This document shows, in pieces, positions 8,677 to 17,895 of a stretch of 64,000 nt of DNA. Every line of letters starts with the position of its first letter. Within the stretch, counting starts at the first letter, position 1. Under the pieces are notes generated by a model, which ran no database searches, was not told the DNA's origin, and worked only from the letters and a program-made list of their open reading frames with translations. The stretch is from Paenibacillus oenotherae (GTDB taxonomy: Bacteria > Bacillota > Bacilli > Paenibacillales > Paenibacillaceae), in contig NZ_JAHZIJ010000003.1 in the NCBI RefSeq assembly GCF_019443105.1, positions 248,001-312,000 on the forward strand, written 5' to 3'. The translations under genes and the position numbers were made by a program.

Positions 8677-11600
8677 ATGCGGAAAATAAGACATCTACTG
8701 AATATTGTACTTATCATCTCTTTAATTTGCGGGCTGCTGCCCGCTTATCAAACCAGCTATGCGGCAGAACCATCTGTCGTAGAAGATAAACACATCACGA
8801 AGCGTGAGCAGTTGGCCCGGCAATATAATCTTCCAGAAGAAACGATTCAAGCCTACTTGAATCAGGGTTACTCGATTAAGGAAGTTGCTGCAGCGCTGCA
8901 GCAAGTCGGCAAGAAAGGGGCGGAAGAGAAGCTAGCTGCCGGTAAGAAAACTTATCTGAACAATTCGAAAAACGTTGAGAGTAAAATTGTCACCCAGCTT
9001 GGTTCAGCGGACTATTCCATGTCCTTTATGACATCCAGTTCTACAGCGCCAGAGAAGGTTCACGTAAATACGAAGCCTGACCAGGCTCCATATACAGTGG
9101 CTATGGACAATGAGACGATTTCTACGTTAGGTGGCAATTTGTCATACCAGGTAACAGACTTGATATTGCCAGGGCGCAATGGTTTGTCATTTGCGCTTAC
9201 ACGAACTTATGACAGCAATAGCTCCCAGAGTGGGAAAATGTCTGTCTTGGATGGTGTGAACGCTTTGGCTGGCAAGTCTTATGAAGAGAAGCTCTATCCG
9301 ATCGGAAAGGGTTGGTCGTGGTCTCTCTCGTCTATCGAACATACACCGGATAATAAAATGTATCTTCATCTATCAGGCAGTGGAACTTATGAGATTGAGA
9401 ACAATGCTCTTAAGGATTATCCGTGGAGAGATATCACGTTCGAGGCGGATACTACCGTCACAGTCAATGGTGAGGTATCCGCTCATGTTGTGAAATCAAT
9501 CGGCGGCATTAATCAGTATTTTAATGCTGAAGGGCTGTTGATCCGTATATCTGATCCATATGGGAACAGCATTCAATTCAAATATACCCAGCATTTAGAA
9601 TACGGAAAAGTATTGAGCGAGATTGAGGATGCGATCGGTAACAAAATCCAAATCCAGTATTCGCAAGTTAGTGTCACGCTTGTTCAGGGCGAGCGCAAAG
9701 TCTCTTATTACAAGACAATGCAGAATGGTATTGAGCTGCTGTCGCAGGCCGTAGATCCGCTTAATCGTGTGGAAACGTATGACTACACCATGTCTCCGGC
9801 GAGCTTTAATCTGTTAGGCACGACGCCAGATACAAGCAATCCTTACGCTTTGCTGACGGGTATTACCTTTCCGACAGGCGCGAAGACCGTCTATACCTAT
9901 GAGAGCAATCCGGTCACCCGTTATTTAAGCGCAGATTCAGTCAATCAAGTCTACCGGATGCAGTCTAGAAAAGATATCCTTGCTCTGTCCAATGGAACAT
10001 CTGAGGATGTGAACGTAAAGAATATTTCATATAACGGAGATATGGGAAGTGTCTACTATGCCAACAATCTGGAATTCTCCGTTGCGATCCATGACGGGCT
10101 GGTTTTGCATACATTTTATAATACGAAGAAGTATCCTAATTCCGGCACAACCCAGCAATATTACAATACGAGAGATACAACAAGCTCAGGAAGTACAACG
10201 CAAGAGACCATCTATACTTATGATGAAGCTAGAAAGTGGTATTGGCCGATATCAAGCACATCCCAAATAACGACAAGCAGCGGGACCTCCCAGCCCATTA
10301 CCACATCTCGGATGTATGACGATTATGCGAATGTCATTCTGGATATTAATCCATTAGGAACTCGTACTGAAAATCGGTTCGACGGAACAACACATTTGCT
10401 GGAAAGCACACTGCGTACGTTAGAAGGAACCAAGAAGCAGTATACGCGGTATACCCGAAACTCGCAAGGCACAATTACAGATGTGACTGTTAGAGAGAAC
10501 GATAGCAACGGTGCTATTATTCAGCAGACGATACTGGAGAATATAGATAGCTTCGGTAATGTTCAACGTGCTCGCATCAAAGATAGCGGATCAGAATTTA
10601 TTACGGATTATGAATATTCCGCAGCTTACCAAAATGCATATCTAAGCAAAGAAATTCATGCTGTAAGCAATATTGATCCTGTGGCTGGAAGCCCGATTCA
10701 GGAAACGATAACCAATGAATATACGTATAACCCGTCCAATGGCAATGTACTATCAATCAAGGATGGGAAGGGCTATACGACTTCTTACCAGTATGATCTT
10801 CTCGGACGTCTTGTAAAATACACGAACCCAGATCAGACTATGGGTATTATCAAATATTATGATAGCCAGAATATGATCGAACAGACTGATGAAACTGGGA
10901 TAACGTCATTCACAGCATGGAATCCGCTTGGCTGGATGGTTCAATCCGGCACTGTTGAGCGGACTGGCCGAAAGAAAAAGCAGAGCTCCAGCTACGACGC
11001 ACAAGGACGTCTGGTTGCCGCTGAGGATGCAATTGGCAACCAGACTACATATGCTTATGACGGCTTCAGCAGGCCGACGCGAACAACTTATCCTGATCTT
11101 AGCTACGATGAGATGATCTATGATGATGTCGCACAGACCAAGAAAGCTATAGATGCAGAGGGCAATGCTATTATCGAGAGTTATGATAAGCTGGGACAGG
11201 TTCTGAGCCAGTCAGAAGTTATCGATGGAGTGACTAGTCTGTTGACCAGCTATAGCTATAATGCTGCGGGGCAAGTGTTGACAGCAACTGATTCCAAGGG
11301 ACAGATTACTCGAAACGGCTATGATTTTCTTGGAAGATTGAAAGAGGTTATTAGTGCCAATAATGAAACGACTCAATACCGGTATAACGCGCTCGGATTG
11401 ATAACCCAGACCATTTTCCCCGATCAGAAAATAAAGCAGAATGAGTATGACGGGATGGGACGGCGGATCAAGACGATTGATGCCAATAATAAGCAAGAAA
11501 AATATGTGTACGATAAGAATGGCAATCTGGATCGTCTCGTAGATAAGAAGGGAACGGAGTTCTATTACTCTTATTCATCGAAGAATCAATTACTGACGAA

Positions 11601-13413
11601 GAATGTAAGGGGATATAGTGGAGAGACGATCACGTTTCAGTATGATGCAGCCGGACGCCGGAAATCGATGGAGGATGAGACGGGATTAACGGAATATGTG
11701 TATTCGCCGAACGCGGGTGAGTTGACCCAAATTAAATATCCGGACGGCAGAACCATTGCCTATTCCTATAATGAGAATGGCAGCCGCAATCAAATGAAGG
11801 ATCCTTTCGGCGGGAATGTATTCTATGTATATGATAGCAAGAACAGGCTGACGCACGTCGGAAGCAATAAGGGACAATGGGATGCTATTTATCAGTATTA
11901 TAATAATAATCAGCTAAAGAGCATTGAACAATTTAATGGAGTGAAAAGTGAGTACACCTATAAAGGTCTGCAGCTTAAGAGCTTAAAGCATACGCAAATT
12001 TATACGGGGAACGTTATCAATTCGTACCAGTATGGCTATGATGCTAATAAAAATATTCAGACACGGACAGAGAATTCACAGACATACGGATATACCTACG
12101 ATGCGCTGAACCGAATTAAGACGAATGAGCAGTCTAATGAAACCTATGAATATGATGCAAGAGGTAACAGGCAAACGCTTGGTCGTACAGACCATCAAGA
12201 AAAACAAGACGCCAGTTATACGTATAATCACCGGGACCAACTGACAGCTGTCACTATGGGTAATGGACAAACGGTTACTTACAAGTATAACGGGGATGGA
12301 CTGTTGTACGAGAGAAGTGAAGGAGGCAAGACAACCCGGTACTATTATGACGGCGCTGAAGTTATTGCAGAAGCCGAAGTAAATGGCGGAACAGCTGTAC
12401 TCAAAAATCGGTATATTCGAGGCAAAGGACTTATTTCGAAAGAAGATAGTATGGGACATAAAGGATACTATCTGTTTAATGGTCATGGCGATGTCGTAGA
12501 AATTCGGGACAAGGTTTTTGTCGGAAGTACGAGACTGAACAAGTATCGTTACGATATATGGGGCAATCTGCTTGAGAAACAGGATAGCACCAGTAATCCT
12601 TTCCTGTATTCGGGAGAGATGTGGGACTCTACGACAGAGTTGCAATATTTGCGGGCCAGATGGTACGATCCAAGTGTAGGACGGTTTATGACGGAGGATA
12701 CGTATGAGGGGCAAGTGGATAATCCGCTGACGTTGAATTTGTATACGTATGTGCATAATAACCCGTCGAGATACAATGATCCTACTGGACATGAAATTAA
12801 TAGTGATGAGTTGGATATCTATTTGCAAATAGCTAAGGCTGAGGGGGGGCCACACTCAGATGCTTGGTGGAAGATTAGAAGCATACTAGGCACTGAAGTG
12901 AAAAAATGTATAATCTGCTCAAAGGATGATAGTAATCGTTTTAAATATTTATTTAATTTAGCTACCGGAAATCATTACATTAAAGAAGAGAACACTCCTG
13001 GAAATGCCGCCTGGGCAGAAGTTGAACTAGACAAATTGTTAAGAAGGGATGAGAGATTAAATGAGAACACCATGGATATGGCATTTGGACTCCTTGGTAT
13101 TGGTGGAAGAATAAATAAAGTTAGTAGTCTTATTAAGGGAGAAACAGCTTTAGTGAGGGCTGCACAAAAGATGGGCAAGTCTCCTGTTGTTCAAAAGGAG
13201 GCAGATGAACTAATAGCAAAATTCTTAAAGGGTAATACGAATCCTGGAATCGGTACTTCGAACTTAACCCGTGATATAAGTTACTTGAGAGGTAAAGAGG
13301 GCGCAAGGGTTTTTTATAGAATTGTTGACGGTGAAATGCAGATTCTAGCAAAAGCCAATAAAGCGAACGAAAGTGCAGTAATTGATATTATTTACAAAAT
13401 ATATGGTAAATAA
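8677..13413 (+). CDS. RHS-repeat polymorphic toxin with C-terminal effector
   Basis: A 1578-aa exported protein with a signal peptide ending TSYAA, an N-terminal helical segment, a DUF6531-like entry region (LPGRNGLSFALTRTYDS) and many YD repeats (YxYDxxGR) over residues ~400-1330. It then has the conserved RHS core: RARWYDPSVGRF, LNLYTYVHNNP and DPTGH near residue 1370. RHS repeats form a shell around the cargo, which is cut after the core. The variable tip is residues ~1373-1578; its last ~60 residues (GARVFYRIVDGEMQILAKANK) recall RelE/BECR-type RNase folds, an inference only. RBS GAGGGG. The 39- and 220-bp fragments and the decayed copy further downstream derive from this gene. Confidence 0.92.
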   Translation: MRKIRHLLNIVLIISLICGLLPAYQTSYAAEPSVVEDKHITKREQLARQYNLPEETIQAYLNQGYSIKEVAAALQQVGKKGAEEKLAAGKKTYLNNSKNVESKIVTQLGSADYSMSFMTSSSTAPEKVHVNTKPDQAPYTVAMDNETISTLGGNLSYQVTDLILPGRNGLSFALTRTYDSNSSQSGKMSVLDGVNALAGKSYEEKLYPIGKGWSWSLSSIEHTPDNKMYLHLSGSGTYEIENNALKDYPWRDITFEADTTVTVNGEVSAHVVKSIGGINQYFNAEGLLIRISDPYGNSIQFKYTQHLEYGKVLSEIEDAIGNKIQIQYSQVSVTLVQGERKVSYYKTMQNGIELLSQAVDPLNRVETYDYTMSPASFNLLGTTPDTSNPYALLTGITFPTGAKTVYTYESNPVTRYLSADSVNQVYRMQSRKDILALSNGTSEDVNVKNISYNGDMGSVYYANNLEFSVAIHDGLVLHTFYNTKKYPNSGTTQQYYNTRDTTSSGSTTQETIYTYDEARKWYWPISSTSQITTSSGTSQPITTSRMYDDYANVILDINPLGTRTENRFDGTTHLLESTLRTLEGTKKQYTRYTRNSQGTITDVTVRENDSNGAIIQQTILENIDSFGNVQRARIKDSGSEFITDYEYSAAYQNAYLSKEIHAVSNIDPVAGSPIQETITNEYTYNPSNGNVLSIKDGKGYTTSYQYDLLGRLVKYTNPDQTMGIIKYYDSQNMIEQTDETGITSFTAWNPLGWMVQSGTVERTGRKKKQSSSYDAQGRLVAAEDAIGNQTTYAYDGFSRPTRTTYPDLSYDEMIYDDVAQTKKAIDAEGNAIIESYDKLGQVLSQSEVIDGVTSLLTSYSYNAAGQVLTATDSKGQITRNGYDFLGRLKEVISANNETTQYRYNALGLITQTIFPDQKIKQNEYDGMGRRIKTIDANNKQEKYVYDKNGNLDRLVDKKGTEFYYSYSSKNQLLTKNVRGYSGETITFQYDAAGRRKSMEDETGLTEYVYSPNAGELTQIKYPDGRTIAYSYNENGSRNQMKDPFGGNVFYVYDSKNRLTHVGSNKGQWDAIYQYYNNNQLKSIEQFNGVKSEYTYKGLQLKSLKHTQIYTGNVINSYQYGYDANKNIQTRTENSQTYGYTYDALNRIKTNEQSNETYEYDARGNRQTLGRTDHQEKQDASYTYNHRDQLTAVTMGNGQTVTYKYNGDGLLYERSEGGKTTRYYYDGAEVIAEAEVNGGTAVLKNRYIRGKGLISKEDSMGHKGYYLFNGHGDVVEIRDKVFVGSTRLNKYRYDIWGNLLEKQDSTSNPFLYSGEMWDSTTELQYLRARWYDPSVGRFMTEDTYEGQVDNPLTLNLYTYVHNNPSRYNDPTGHEINSDELDIYLQIAKAEGGPHSDAWWKIRSILGTEVKKCIICSKDDSNRFKYLFNLATGNHYIKEENTPGNAAWAEVELDKLLRRDERLNENTMDMAFGLLGIGGRINKVSSLIKGETALVRAAQKMGKSPVVQKEADELIAKFLKGNTNPGIGTSNLTRDISYLRGKEGARVFYRIVDGEMQILAKANKANESAVIDIIYKIYGK

Positions 13414-13423
13414 GGAGACATAT

Positions 13424-13795
13424 ATGGAGATAGTTAAAATTGTGTATCCCACTCCATTATCTGATATTGAGGATATTTACAATGCTAATATTGATGTACT
13501 AGTAACACTTGAGGACGGGATTACTTATACCATAGTTGTAACGACTCCATTAAATTTACTATGGTACATGGATAAAGAAAATTTATCGTACATGCCTACA
13601 CCACCACCAGAAATAATAGTGAAATGTTTAACTGAATCAACTATTGAAGAAGCTATTAAAAATTATGCTGCTGATGATGCCTTCTGGTTGAAGATTTTAT
13701 TTATTTCAGGTGTTGACAAAAACTATATTGATTTAAAGTCGATTGAGGATGCGTTGAAAAATATACAGAAAGAAAACGAAGAACTGTTATCTTGA
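13424..13795 (+). CDS. Putative immunity protein for the intact RHS toxin
   Basis: A 123-aa cytoplasmic, acidic, soluble protein starting 10 bases after the toxin stop, with AAGGAG 6 bases before ATG 13424. Position directly behind a polymorphic toxin, small size and AT-rich codons fit a cognate immunity protein that blocks the C-terminal effector. I do not recognise the immunity family. Confidence 0.7.
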   Translation: MEIVKIVYPTPLSDIEDIYNANIDVLVTLEDGITYTIVVTTPLNLLWYMDKENLSYMPTPPPEIIVKCLTESTIEEAIKNYAADDAFWLKILFISGVDKNYIDLKSIEDALKNIQKENEELLS

Positions 13796-13831
13796 ATTTA
13801 GAAAATATAAACCACAGGCGAGAATGAACAG

Positions 13832-13875
13832 CACCCCATTTGTTAGATATCATCTAACGAATGGGGTGTATTTTT
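13832..13875 (+). terminator. Strong hairpin with T-rich tail, possibly part of an IS end
   Basis: CACCCCATT plus TGTTAGAT pairs with ATCTAAC and AATGGGGTG, followed by TATTTTTG. It can stop transcription after the immunity gene. Similar hairpins occur at the left end of IS3-type elements, just before the transposase start, which fits the remnant that follows. Confidence 0.7.
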
Positions 13876-13971
13876 GTGGGTAAGTTTAATGAGGTGAAGA
13901 AGTAGCAAGCCGTGGAAGCCTATTTAACCGGCACAGAATCTTATCGAGAGATAGGGTTGCATGGAGCATGG
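13876..13971 (+). mobile_element. IS3-family transposase remnant (start of orfA)
   Basis: The frame from GTG 13876 reads GKFNEVKK, an amber stop, then QAVEAYLTGTESYREIG. This resembles the helix-turn-helix start of IS3-type OrfA proteins, with a CAG-to-TAG change. After ~30 codons the similarity ends and RHS-core sequence begins. An insertion sequence therefore once sat here; recombination or deletion has left about 95 bp. Confidence 0.55.
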
Positions 13972-13983
13972 TGAGTTTGGGGT

Positions 13984-14120
13984 TACTGAATTCAATATCT
14001 GCGTGCCCGGTTGGTATGACCCGAGCATGGGGCGGTTTTTATTAATGAGGATACGTATGAGGGGCAAGTAGATAATCCGCTGACGTTGAATTTGTATACG
14101 TATGTGCATAATAATCCTTT
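13984..14120 (+). repeat. RHS-core fragment 1, frameshifted
   Basis: This stretch matches the RHS core of the intact gene (about 12639-12766), from the ELQYLRARWYDPS region to LNLYTYVHNNP. Positions 14048-14120 are nearly identical; the first half carries one extra T near RARW and two extra T near GRF, so the original frame is broken. It fuses directly to the next toxin tip. Confidence 0.85.
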
Positions 14121-14802
14121 CAGATATTACGATCCAACGGGACACATGGTATTTTCGCAGAACCAGTATGATTATCTTAATTCCCTTGTCTATAACGGAA
14201 ATAAAGGTCAACAGTCATGGGCTATGAATCAATTAAGCAAAGGAATGTACTATTATGAATATACTCCAGGAGCAGGTTATGTTCTAACATCTGGGAAAGT
14301 AGATGATTGGTTAACATCTACAGAGAAAAGTCAGATAGATTGGTCGACAATATTACCGCAGCAACCTAAGAAACAAAACATTCTTAAAAAATTTGTAAAT
14401 ATTATCAATGAAATCTCAGGTTATAATGTTATTAAAACGGTAACAGATCCAAATTCAAGTTCAACTGAAATATTTTTGGCTGGATTTAGCTTATTACCTT
14501 TTCAGGACGATCCAAAGGGTTCAAAGTCAAAGTCAAAGTCAGGCGTTGTGAAAAATGTTCTTAAAGAAAGTGAAAAAGTTGGTGATAATACAATTAAATC
14601 CACGTTAGAAGATGGAACTCTAGTTATATTTAAAAATGTTCATTCTCATCCAATTGGACCTGAATATCCTCAATCGGTCTTACACTATGGTATACAATTA
14701 TTTACCCCCTCAGGAGGTGGAAGATACATCCAGGTAAAAAATGGTAACTTTCATGTCACTGTGGATTCTAACGGGAAAGTTATTGATATTATAACTAAGT
14801 GA
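14086..14802 (+). CDS. Orphan RHS C-terminal toxin module 1
   Basis: The frame opens with RHS-core residues (LNLYTYVHNNPFRYYDPTGH) and continues into a ~210-aa variable tip unrelated to the intact RHS tip. The tip has a Ser/Lys-rich linker (GSKSKSKSG) and a C-terminal segment with VHSHPIGPEYPQ and HYGIQLFTPSGG. The two histidines and the GIQ..TP strand recall the bacterial toxin 24 family, though I am unsure. It lacks signal peptide, repeats and a clear ribosome binding site (first usable start TTG 14086), so it is probably not expressed as an exported toxin. It would become active if recombined onto the full RHS gene. Confidence 0.7.
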   Translation: MNLYTYVHNNPFRYYDPTGHMVFSQNQYDYLNSLVYNGNKGQQSWAMNQLSKGMYYYEYTPGAGYVLTSGKVDDWLTSTEKSQIDWSTILPQQPKKQNILKKFVNIINEISGYNVIKTVTDPNSSSTEIFLAGFSLLPFQDDPKGSKSKSKSGVVKNVLKESEKVGDNTIKSTLEDGTLVIFKNVHSHPIGPEYPQSVLHYGIQLFTPSGGGRYIQVKNGNFHVTVDSNGKVIDIITK

Positions 14803-14811
14803 GGGAACTAT

Positions 14812-15138
14812 ATGGATATTCATGTTGTTAAATTAAATAACAGAAGTATAAATGTTGATTATGATGGAAGAAATGTTCTAAGGGCTAGGATTTATAATAA
14901 AGAGGGAGATGAAATCACTGATGGCTCATTCGTATTAATTGAGGCAAGCAAAGAAGGATTAATAGGACTTGGGTCTGAAATTATTCGAATGGCTTATGAA
15001 TTTAAAAATGGATATCACGAACATATCTCTCCAATTCGAGAAAGTCTCTATTTGGAGAATATGGGGGTATTTGCAACATCGGATAGTTCGGAGATAATAA
15101 TTTCTTGCAACAATGGGCTTGGCAAAGTCGGAGATTGA
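14812..15138 (+). CDS. Putative immunity protein for orphan module 1
   Basis: A 108-aa soluble acidic protein starting 9 bases after the toxin module, with GAGGGA before ATG. Unlike the toxin piece it keeps its own ribosome binding site and an intact frame, and it is followed by a terminator. That is what is expected if immunity is retained while the toxin is silent. Family not recognised. Confidence 0.65.
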   Translation: MDIHVVKLNNRSINVDYDGRNVLRARIYNKEGDEITDGSFVLIEASKEGLIGLGSEIIRMAYEFKNGYHEHISPIRESLYLENMGVFATSDSSEIIISCNNGLGKVGD

Positions 15139-15153
15139 TGAATCCTTCCTTCC

Positions 15154-15190
15154 ACCTGGAGCGTTAAATTTGCTCCAGGTTTTTCATTTT
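15154..15190 (+). terminator. Rho-independent terminator
   Basis: ACCTGGAGC (15154-15162) pairs with GCTCCAGGT (15172-15180), followed by TTTTCATTTT. It ends cassette 1. Confidence 0.85.
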
Positions 15191-15223
15191 CGCGCGCCTA
15201 GCCAAGCTAGGCACTAGTCATCA

Positions 15224-15272
15224 CTTTCTTGTCCGAGAAGATATTTATGAGAAAGGCTGATAATGCTCTCGA
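15224..15272 (+). repeat. Cassette-boundary repeat, copy 1
   Basis: TCCGAGAAGATATTTATGAG and the next ~25 bases (ending near TAATGCTCT) recur in slightly changed form at 20297-20347. Both copies also follow a CGCCTAGCC motif and both lie between a terminator and the next cassette. It looks like a shared boundary sequence and encodes nothing clear. Confidence 0.55.
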
Positions 15273-15278
15273 ACAACA

Positions 15279-15317
15279 GGAACGTTATCAATTCGTACCA
15301 GTATGGCTATGATGCTA
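15279..15317 (+). repeat. RHS fragment 2 (39 bp)
   Basis: Identical to about 12008-12046 of the intact RHS gene (the NVINSYQYGYDA segment). It fuses to an unrelated frame at 15318. It is a microhomology-length scar of a tip exchange. Confidence 0.8.
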
Positions 15318-15707
15318 CTTAATGGAATCAATGTAAATGGGTTCAAAGGAGATAAATCAGCGATTGCAACAGCGGGAAGCAACATTCTTTCAACTGAATT
15401 AGTACTTCCTAGCCCATTTGATACTAAAAGAGAAATTGTTTACAAGACATATGCAGATGACCCAGGGATGATATATTACTGGGATCGCCAAGTACAACAA
15501 CCGAAAGAAATAGAGCAACCATCCGAAACAACGGAACCTAGTAGTATATTGGATTCTATTCTTGACATTTTAAATCCCAGTGTTGGATATTATCCAGAGG
15601 GTGTACCTACGCCTAAAGGTCCACCGATAGGAGGATCCGGAGGGGGATCGTCTGGATTCCTGTTTCCAAGATTCCCAATAATTACAATAATTAGGTTATT
15701 AAAATAG
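15303..15707 (+). CDS. Orphan RHS C-terminal module 2 (truncated)
   Basis: The open frame runs through the 39-bp RHS scar, but in a different register, then encodes ~125 residues: an ordered first half (YKTYADDPGMIYYWDRQVQQ), a Pro/Glu linker, a Gly/Ser patch and a short hydrophobic end (PRFPIITIIRLLK). No ribosome binding site is seen. It is most likely the remaining end of a toxin tip, kept because its partner immunity gene follows. Function not recognised. Confidence 0.45.
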   Translation: MAMMLLNGINVNGFKGDKSAIATAGSNILSTELVLPSPFDTKREIVYKTYADDPGMIYYWDRQVQQPKEIEQPSETTEPSSILDSILDILNPSVGYYPEGVPTPKGPPIGGSGGGSSGFLFPRFPIITIIRLLK

Positions 15708-15720
15708 AAGAGGTGATTTT

Positions 15721-16440
15721 GTGAATCTATCTAAGGAAATAAAGAAAATTGTAACTCCCAGTTTTCTTGAATTAGGGTTCGAATATACAAAAACACGAAA
15801 TTCATGGTTGTTCTCAAGAAAGGTAGGTCATGCGCAGCAATCGATAGAATTTGAAACAAGCGGATGGCATAAAAATGCGTTTAGAGTAAATTATTATACC
15901 TCTTCACGTTACGTGCAAAGTTATTATTTCATCGACCAAAGGGATCATGAATGGCACTCTTTTGAAGATGAGGAATCACTGCGTCAAGAGCTGCTCCGTA
16001 TAGTAAATATTACAAAGGAATATGCATTAGACTGGTTTGAAAAAAATACAATACAACCTAAAATCGTTTTTAACTATAAGTGGGTATTCAATGAACAATC
16101 TATAGCAAATGCAAAGGTTTTTATTGAACAAAATAAGTTGGATGTTAATGATCCCGAGACAATCAAACGGTTAGAAGGTTTGTTGAAAGAAGTTGAGTCA
16201 GAGGAAACATGGATCAATTCTGCCTATTATTTAGGTGAGTTATTTAGAGTGAATCTAAGTGGAGAATGGTTGATTAAAGAGAATAAATTCCCTGTTGTGA
16301 TTAATTTAGGTGGAATTGTAGGGTTTGAAATTGAACCTCATAATCTCATACTTAGTTTTATTAATAATCCCAACGGTGTTAGCTTGTATAATACTTATAT
16401 AAGTAAAGCTCAAACAGTTAAAAGCATTCTGAATCACTGA
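15721..16440 (+). CDS. Putative immunity protein (DUF4304-like start)
   Basis: A 239-aa soluble protein starting GTG 15721 behind AGAGGTGAT, 13 bases after module 2. The first ~60 residues (IKKIVTPSFLELGFEYTKTRNSWLFSRK) resemble DUF4304-type proteins, which occur among immunity-like genes. The remainder is mixed alpha/beta without known motifs. Likely immunity partner of module 2. Confidence 0.6.
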   Translation: MNLSKEIKKIVTPSFLELGFEYTKTRNSWLFSRKVGHAQQSIEFETSGWHKNAFRVNYYTSSRYVQSYYFIDQRDHEWHSFEDEESLRQELLRIVNITKEYALDWFEKNTIQPKIVFNYKWVFNEQSIANAKVFIEQNKLDVNDPETIKRLEGLLKEVESEETWINSAYYLGELFRVNLSGEWLIKENKFPVVINLGGIVGFEIEPHNLILSFINNPNGVSLYNTYISKAQTVKSILNH

Positions 16441-16524
16441 AAACAATAATTAACGATCGTTTGGAGTACCATCTCTTCTTGAAGGTGGATTTGTGGATGT
16501 AGTAATTATAATGGAGGTGTTTCT

Positions 16525-17505
16525 ATGAATTCCGAAACTGGTAACAATGAAGAAATGTCCGTACTGATTCCTCAAATCGATGAATTATTCCCAATTGAAG
16601 AGGAAGGGAAATGGGGATTTATTAATAGCAAATGGCAAACGGTCATTCCACCAACTTATGAAGACATAGAACCATTTCACGAAGGGATGGCTGCGGCTCT
16701 AAAGGACGATAAGTGGGGCTATATAGATCTCAAAGGTAATATCGTACTTGATTTTATGTATGTGAAAGCAGGTTCATTTACTGATGGTCAGGCATGGGTA
16801 AGAACGAGTACTGGATATTCTCTTATCAATCAACGAGGCGACCTTAAGCAATCATATTCAAATGAAATGATAGATGAAATTTTGATGTATTCTTCAGGTA
16901 TGTATGCTTTTAAAAAAAATAGAAAGATTGGATATTTAAAAAAAAGTGGAGATATTGCAATAGAAGCTAAGTATGATGAAGCGAGCCCATTTTATGAAGA
17001 TATAGCAATGGTAAGCCAAAACGGTACAGCTTTCTATATTAATTCAGAAGGTCAGGAGATTCTGGCTAATAAAGAATATTCTCCTATGGGAGCTTTTTCA
17101 GAAGGGTTATCACTTGTTAGGTTCGGTGATAATAAATTTGCCTATATTAATAAATTTGGAGAAATTGTGATACAACCAAGTAACCGAATGGGCAGTAGCT
17201 TCTCAGAGGGGACAACGGTTTATCTTGATACAGTAAAAATGAAGCATGGGTATATGGATCGTTCGGGTAAGGAAATAATTCCGCCCAAATATGAAGTTGC
17301 ATTACCTTTCAAAGAAGGATTAGCATATGTGAAAAACGGAAGCAGAGCAGAGTTGATCGATAGTGAAGGCAATACGAGATATAGTCTACCTAAAGATGCA
17401 GTTGCCGATGTAGAATCGTACTTCTTATATCGAGATTTTTATGTAATTAACGTTGATGGTGATGATAAAATTGTAAAAAGAAAGACTGGTGAGATTAGAG
17501 AATGA
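16525..17505 (+). CDS. WG-repeat protein
   Basis: A 326-aa protein built of WG/KWG repeats, beta-strand units reading (K)WG(F/Y)I(N/D)..G..V(I)PP.Y: KWGFINSKWQTVIPPTYEDI, KWGYIDLKGNIVLDF, KIGYLKKSGDIAIEAKYDE, KFAYINKFGEIVIQP, KHGYMDRSGKEIIPPKYE. No signal peptide. GGAGG precedes ATG 16525 and a terminator follows. WG-repeat proteins are common beside polymorphic toxins and may act as immunity or binding proteins; here that rests on location. Confidence 0.8.
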   Translation: MNSETGNNEEMSVLIPQIDELFPIEEEGKWGFINSKWQTVIPPTYEDIEPFHEGMAAALKDDKWGYIDLKGNIVLDFMYVKAGSFTDGQAWVRTSTGYSLINQRGDLKQSYSNEMIDEILMYSSGMYAFKKNRKIGYLKKSGDIAIEAKYDEASPFYEDIAMVSQNGTAFYINSEGQEILANKEYSPMGAFSEGLSLVRFGDNKFAYINKFGEIVIQPSNRMGSSFSEGTTVYLDTVKMKHGYMDRSGKEIIPPKYEVALPFKEGLAYVKNGSRAELIDSEGNTRYSLPKDAVADVESYFLYRDFYVINVDGDDKIVKRKTGEIRE

Positions 17506-17514
17506 ACTACTTAT

Positions 17515-17550
17515 CCACATGTGAGTGTAGCGACTCCATGTGGTTTTTTT
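17515..17550 (+). terminator. Rho-independent terminator
   Basis: CCACATG (17515-17521) pairs with CATGTGG (17537-17543), followed by seven T. It ends the WG-repeat gene. Confidence 0.85.
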
Positions 17551-17614
17551 ATTAATTACCAATTTTGAAACTTGATTTAAACATATCCTAAAAATGATAT
17601 GAAAACATCCTATC

Positions 17615-17834
17615 TATACGGGGAACGTTATCAATTCGTACCAGTATGTCTATGATAATAATAAAAATATTCAGACACGGACAGAGAATTCACAGACATA
17701 CGGATGTACCTACGATGCGCTGAACCGAATTAAGACGAATGAGCAGTCTAATGAAACCTATGAATATGATGCAAGAGGTAACAGGCAAACGCTTGGTCGT
17801 ACAGACCATCAAGAAAAACAAGACGCCAGTTATA
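17615..17834 (+). repeat. RHS fragment 3 (220 bp, about 98% identical)
   Basis: Gap-free match to 12001-12220 of the intact RHS gene, with about four differences that I can count by eye (for example GGC to GTC, GCT to AAT, TAT to TGT). The near identity implies a recent duplication or continuing gene conversion. The RHS frame then runs into unrelated sequence and stops near 17930. Confidence 0.9.
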
Positions 17835-17895
17835 TGGACCCTGTTTTACAAACATTAGCTTCAAAACTGATCTATACAAGCGTTACGAAAGTCAC

